Source: Enterobacter sp. EA-1
GTDB lineage: Bacteria; Pseudomonadota; Gammaproteobacteria; Enterobacterales; Enterobacteriaceae
Direction of reading: 5' to 3'
Assembly: GCA_002886105.1 (NCBI GenBank)
Contig: CP025776.1
Coordinates: 3,782,001 to 3,846,000, forward strand
Length of the DNA stretch: 64,000 bases
Shown: positions 62,381 to 64,000 of the stretch, piece by piece
Layout: every line of letters starts with the position of its first letter
Numbering within the stretch: the first letter of the stretch is position 1
Notes under the pieces: generated by a model
Database searches by the model: none
Told to the model about the DNA's origin: nothing
What the model saw: only the letters and a program-made list of their open reading frames with translations
Program-made: the position numbers and the translations under genes

Positions 62381-62626
62381 GTCTGACACCTCAAATTTTA
62401 GATTTTGGGTTTGTTGAATTTTATTGGTAACAAGGCATTTGTGCAATGCTGAAGAGTGTACGTGATAAAATAGAGTTCATCATGTGGTAAATTCAAAAGG
62501 TTAAAATGTGAGATAATTAACATTGTAGTAAGGGAAAGTATGCTAACAGGACATAAACATTTGAACTCGACTAATTCATGATGAAATGGTATTTTTATCC
62601 AAAATAGTTAAATGGCCTGACATTTT
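62381..62626. other. Divergent promoter region of the ROK and LysR genes
   Basis: About 245 AT-rich bases between divergent regulator genes. It should contain both promoters and probably their operators; no precise site can be set. Confidence 0.4.
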
Positions 62627-63545
62627 ATGCATCTTCGCGGTTTAGATCTCAACCTTTTGATTATTCTTGATGTGCTTTTGGCTGAGCGTAATGTCACTCG
62701 CACTGGTGAAAGAGTGCATTTAAGTCAGTCTGCAACGTCTGGTGCGCTGTCAAGGCTTAGAGAATTTTTCGACGATCAGTTGTTGGTGCAGGTTGGCCAG
62801 CGTATGGAACTGACGCCCTTTGCAGAGATGCTCTCCGAAGAAGTTCATGATGTCATTAGCAAATGTGAAGCCATTGTCGACAAAAATCAAAAATTTGACC
62901 CTGAAACTTCTACCCGAACATTCCGGTTAAACATATCTGACGCCTCTGCGACTGTAGTCATGAACAAAGCTATTTCGCTCATACAACAACAAGCGCCACA
63001 TATTCGTCTGGATATTTCATCTATTATTGACGGTCCTATTAGTGAGTATCTCAATATAGGTGTAATTGATCTCATTGTCACACCGGAAAAACTAGTTTCT
63101 ACTCAGCATCCATCAGAATTTCTTTTCGACGATCAGTTTGTTTGTGTCGTATGGTCTGGCAATCCACTATGTAATACAGGAATCGATCTCAATAGCTATT
63201 TAAGCAGCGGACATATTGTCGCCAGATTTAGTAAAATGATCCGGGCCATGGACGAAGTATTTTTAAGCGAATCAGGCTATCAACGCAGAATAGATATTGT
63301 CGTACCATCATTTAGTATGCTAATGACACAACTGATTGGTACAAATTTAATCGCAACCGTCCATGAGAGATTTGCACGATATTATGCTAAATACTTACCG
63401 ATAACAATGTTTCCCATGCCCAGTGAACACGGTCCCCTTCGATATGAAACTACAATGGCACCGACATCATGATGGAGACTTAGGTATTCAATGGCTAAGA
63501 AATGTTATGCATTCATCTGTTTCGGACATAGATCCCTTAAGCTAG
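62627..63545 (+). CDS. LysR-family regulator, NodD-like
   Basis: MHLRGLDLNLLIILDVLLAE followed by RNVTRTGERVHLSQSATSGA and LSRLREFFDDQLLVQVGQRM is the LysR helix-turn-helix in the form seen in NodD-like proteins. The effector domain has FRLNISDASATVVMNKAISL and LLFDDQFVCVVWSGNP-like sequence. NodD proteins sense flavonoids, and this subgroup often responds to aromatic compounds, so an aglycone of a C-glycoside is a plausible inducer. About 305 residues; one frame change near 63440, then the end SSVSDIDPLS. It is divergent from the ROK gene. Confidence 0.88.
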
Positions 63546-63619
63546 TAAATTGAAATTTTTATTGAAATTAATTATGCCTGTAATTACCGGATAGATTCGA
63601 ATCATCCGGTAGGATTAAA

Positions 63620-63934
63620 ATGCAGATGACGTTGGCGGTAGTCGCTATCGCAGTGTTTAAAAATAAAGTAATCTGTTTAATCCGGGATCGCGGCTATTCT
63701 ATGGCAATTTCGATACTTTATTTTACGTTCCTCAAAACAAATCCCTTCTATTCACCAGCTACTGATATTCGTTCCAAAGCTCAGCCTCAGGTTGCGCGCG
63801 TCCAGAAAGAACTTAATCGGGTTACCGGTGTAAAAGCTCACATAGAAGAACTGCTGAGTACTTTTCAAAGCAATCTTAATGAATCGCCACAGGTTCAACA
63901 CACCAGCGCCTACAAGTTCACCATTCGTACTTGA
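63620..63934 (+). CDS. Hypothetical protein near the window edge
   Basis: A 104-codon frame with a short hydrophobic start (MQMTLAVVAIAVF) and a charged tail (QPQVARVQKELNRVTGVKAH). No family recognised and no strong ribosome site seen. It may be a fragment of a longer frame-broken gene, or chance. Confidence 0.25.
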   Translation: MQMTLAVVAIAVFKNKVICLIRDRGYSMAISILYFTFLKTNPFYSPATDIRSKAQPQVARVQKELNRVTGVKAHIEELLSTFQSNLNESPQVQHTSAYKFTIRT

Positions 63935-64000
63935 AGACTGCCTATGCCTGCCTGCAGCAACGTCATTCGCAATGTTACTTAACAGATATGATGCAAGACC

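Overview
The window is chromosomal DNA of an Enterobacteriaceae member of the Klebsiella/Enterobacter/Kosakonia type. The evidence is a FepA-like receptor, an H-NS family protein, a BamA paralogue resembling Klebsiella BamK, a bgl beta-glucoside regulon, a DgcZ-type cyclase and a YqgA-like protein. Species cannot be fixed from sequence alone. Almost every long gene is split by single-base insertions or deletions, often in homopolymers, while conserved motifs continue in the next frame. I read this as uncorrected sequencing error rather than mass pseudogenisation, and I annotate genes as whole units across the breaks.

Layout. 1-2.4 kb: pectin fragments, with a KdgM porin (cut by the window edge) and a periplasmic PL2 pectate lyase. 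2.7-7.3 kb: a CHASE4-like/PAS/GGDEF/EAL protein and a chemoreceptor with a CheR-tether tail. 7.4-12.6 kb: an old yellow enzyme, a PhnD-like binding protein next to a fatty acid desaturase, and an SDR divergent from a LysR regulator. 13-15.3 kb: a FepA-like siderophore receptor behind a Fur-box-like site. 16-19.5 kb: a second BamA and a divergent H-NS family protein.

19.6-27.8 kb: a beta-glucoside regulon with porin BglH, PTS BglF, a GH1 phospho-beta-glucosidase and antiterminator BglG. A secreted DUF1593/Sde182-like protein is embedded on the opposite strand. Five leaders carry the same RNA antiterminator/terminator module, including the one before the opposite-strand gene, so one BglG probably controls all of them.

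29-41.8 kb: an accessory surface/secretion locus. It encodes a periplasmic adaptor, a second HlyD-like adaptor with a cytoplasmic front domain, an M50 metalloprotease-HlyD fusion with a PqqD-like front end, an exported phage-tail-collar protein, a giant DUF4347/cadherin-like protein (about 1,900 residues) and a TolC-like lipoprotein. No ABC ATPase and no RTX repeats are seen. This is the strongest candidate for an undescribed export system.

42-47.2 kb: a DgcZ-like CZB-GGDEF cyclase, a CigR-like protein, an Hsp20 with a heat-shock-type promoter, a small unknown protein and a second chemoreceptor. 47.3-63.5 kb: a large sugar-glycoside catabolic locus. It contains alpha and beta subunits of a C-glycoside deglycosidase, a GMC oxidase, a Gfo/Idh/MocA oxidoreductase, a second TIM-barrel isomerase, an NHS-type MFS permease, an OprB porin, an exported lactonase-type propeller, its own glucokinase and pyruvate kinase, a DUF554 membrane protein, and ROK and LysR regulators. 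The set reads as uptake, 3-oxidation, C-glycosidic bond cleavage and funnelling of the sugar into glycolysis.
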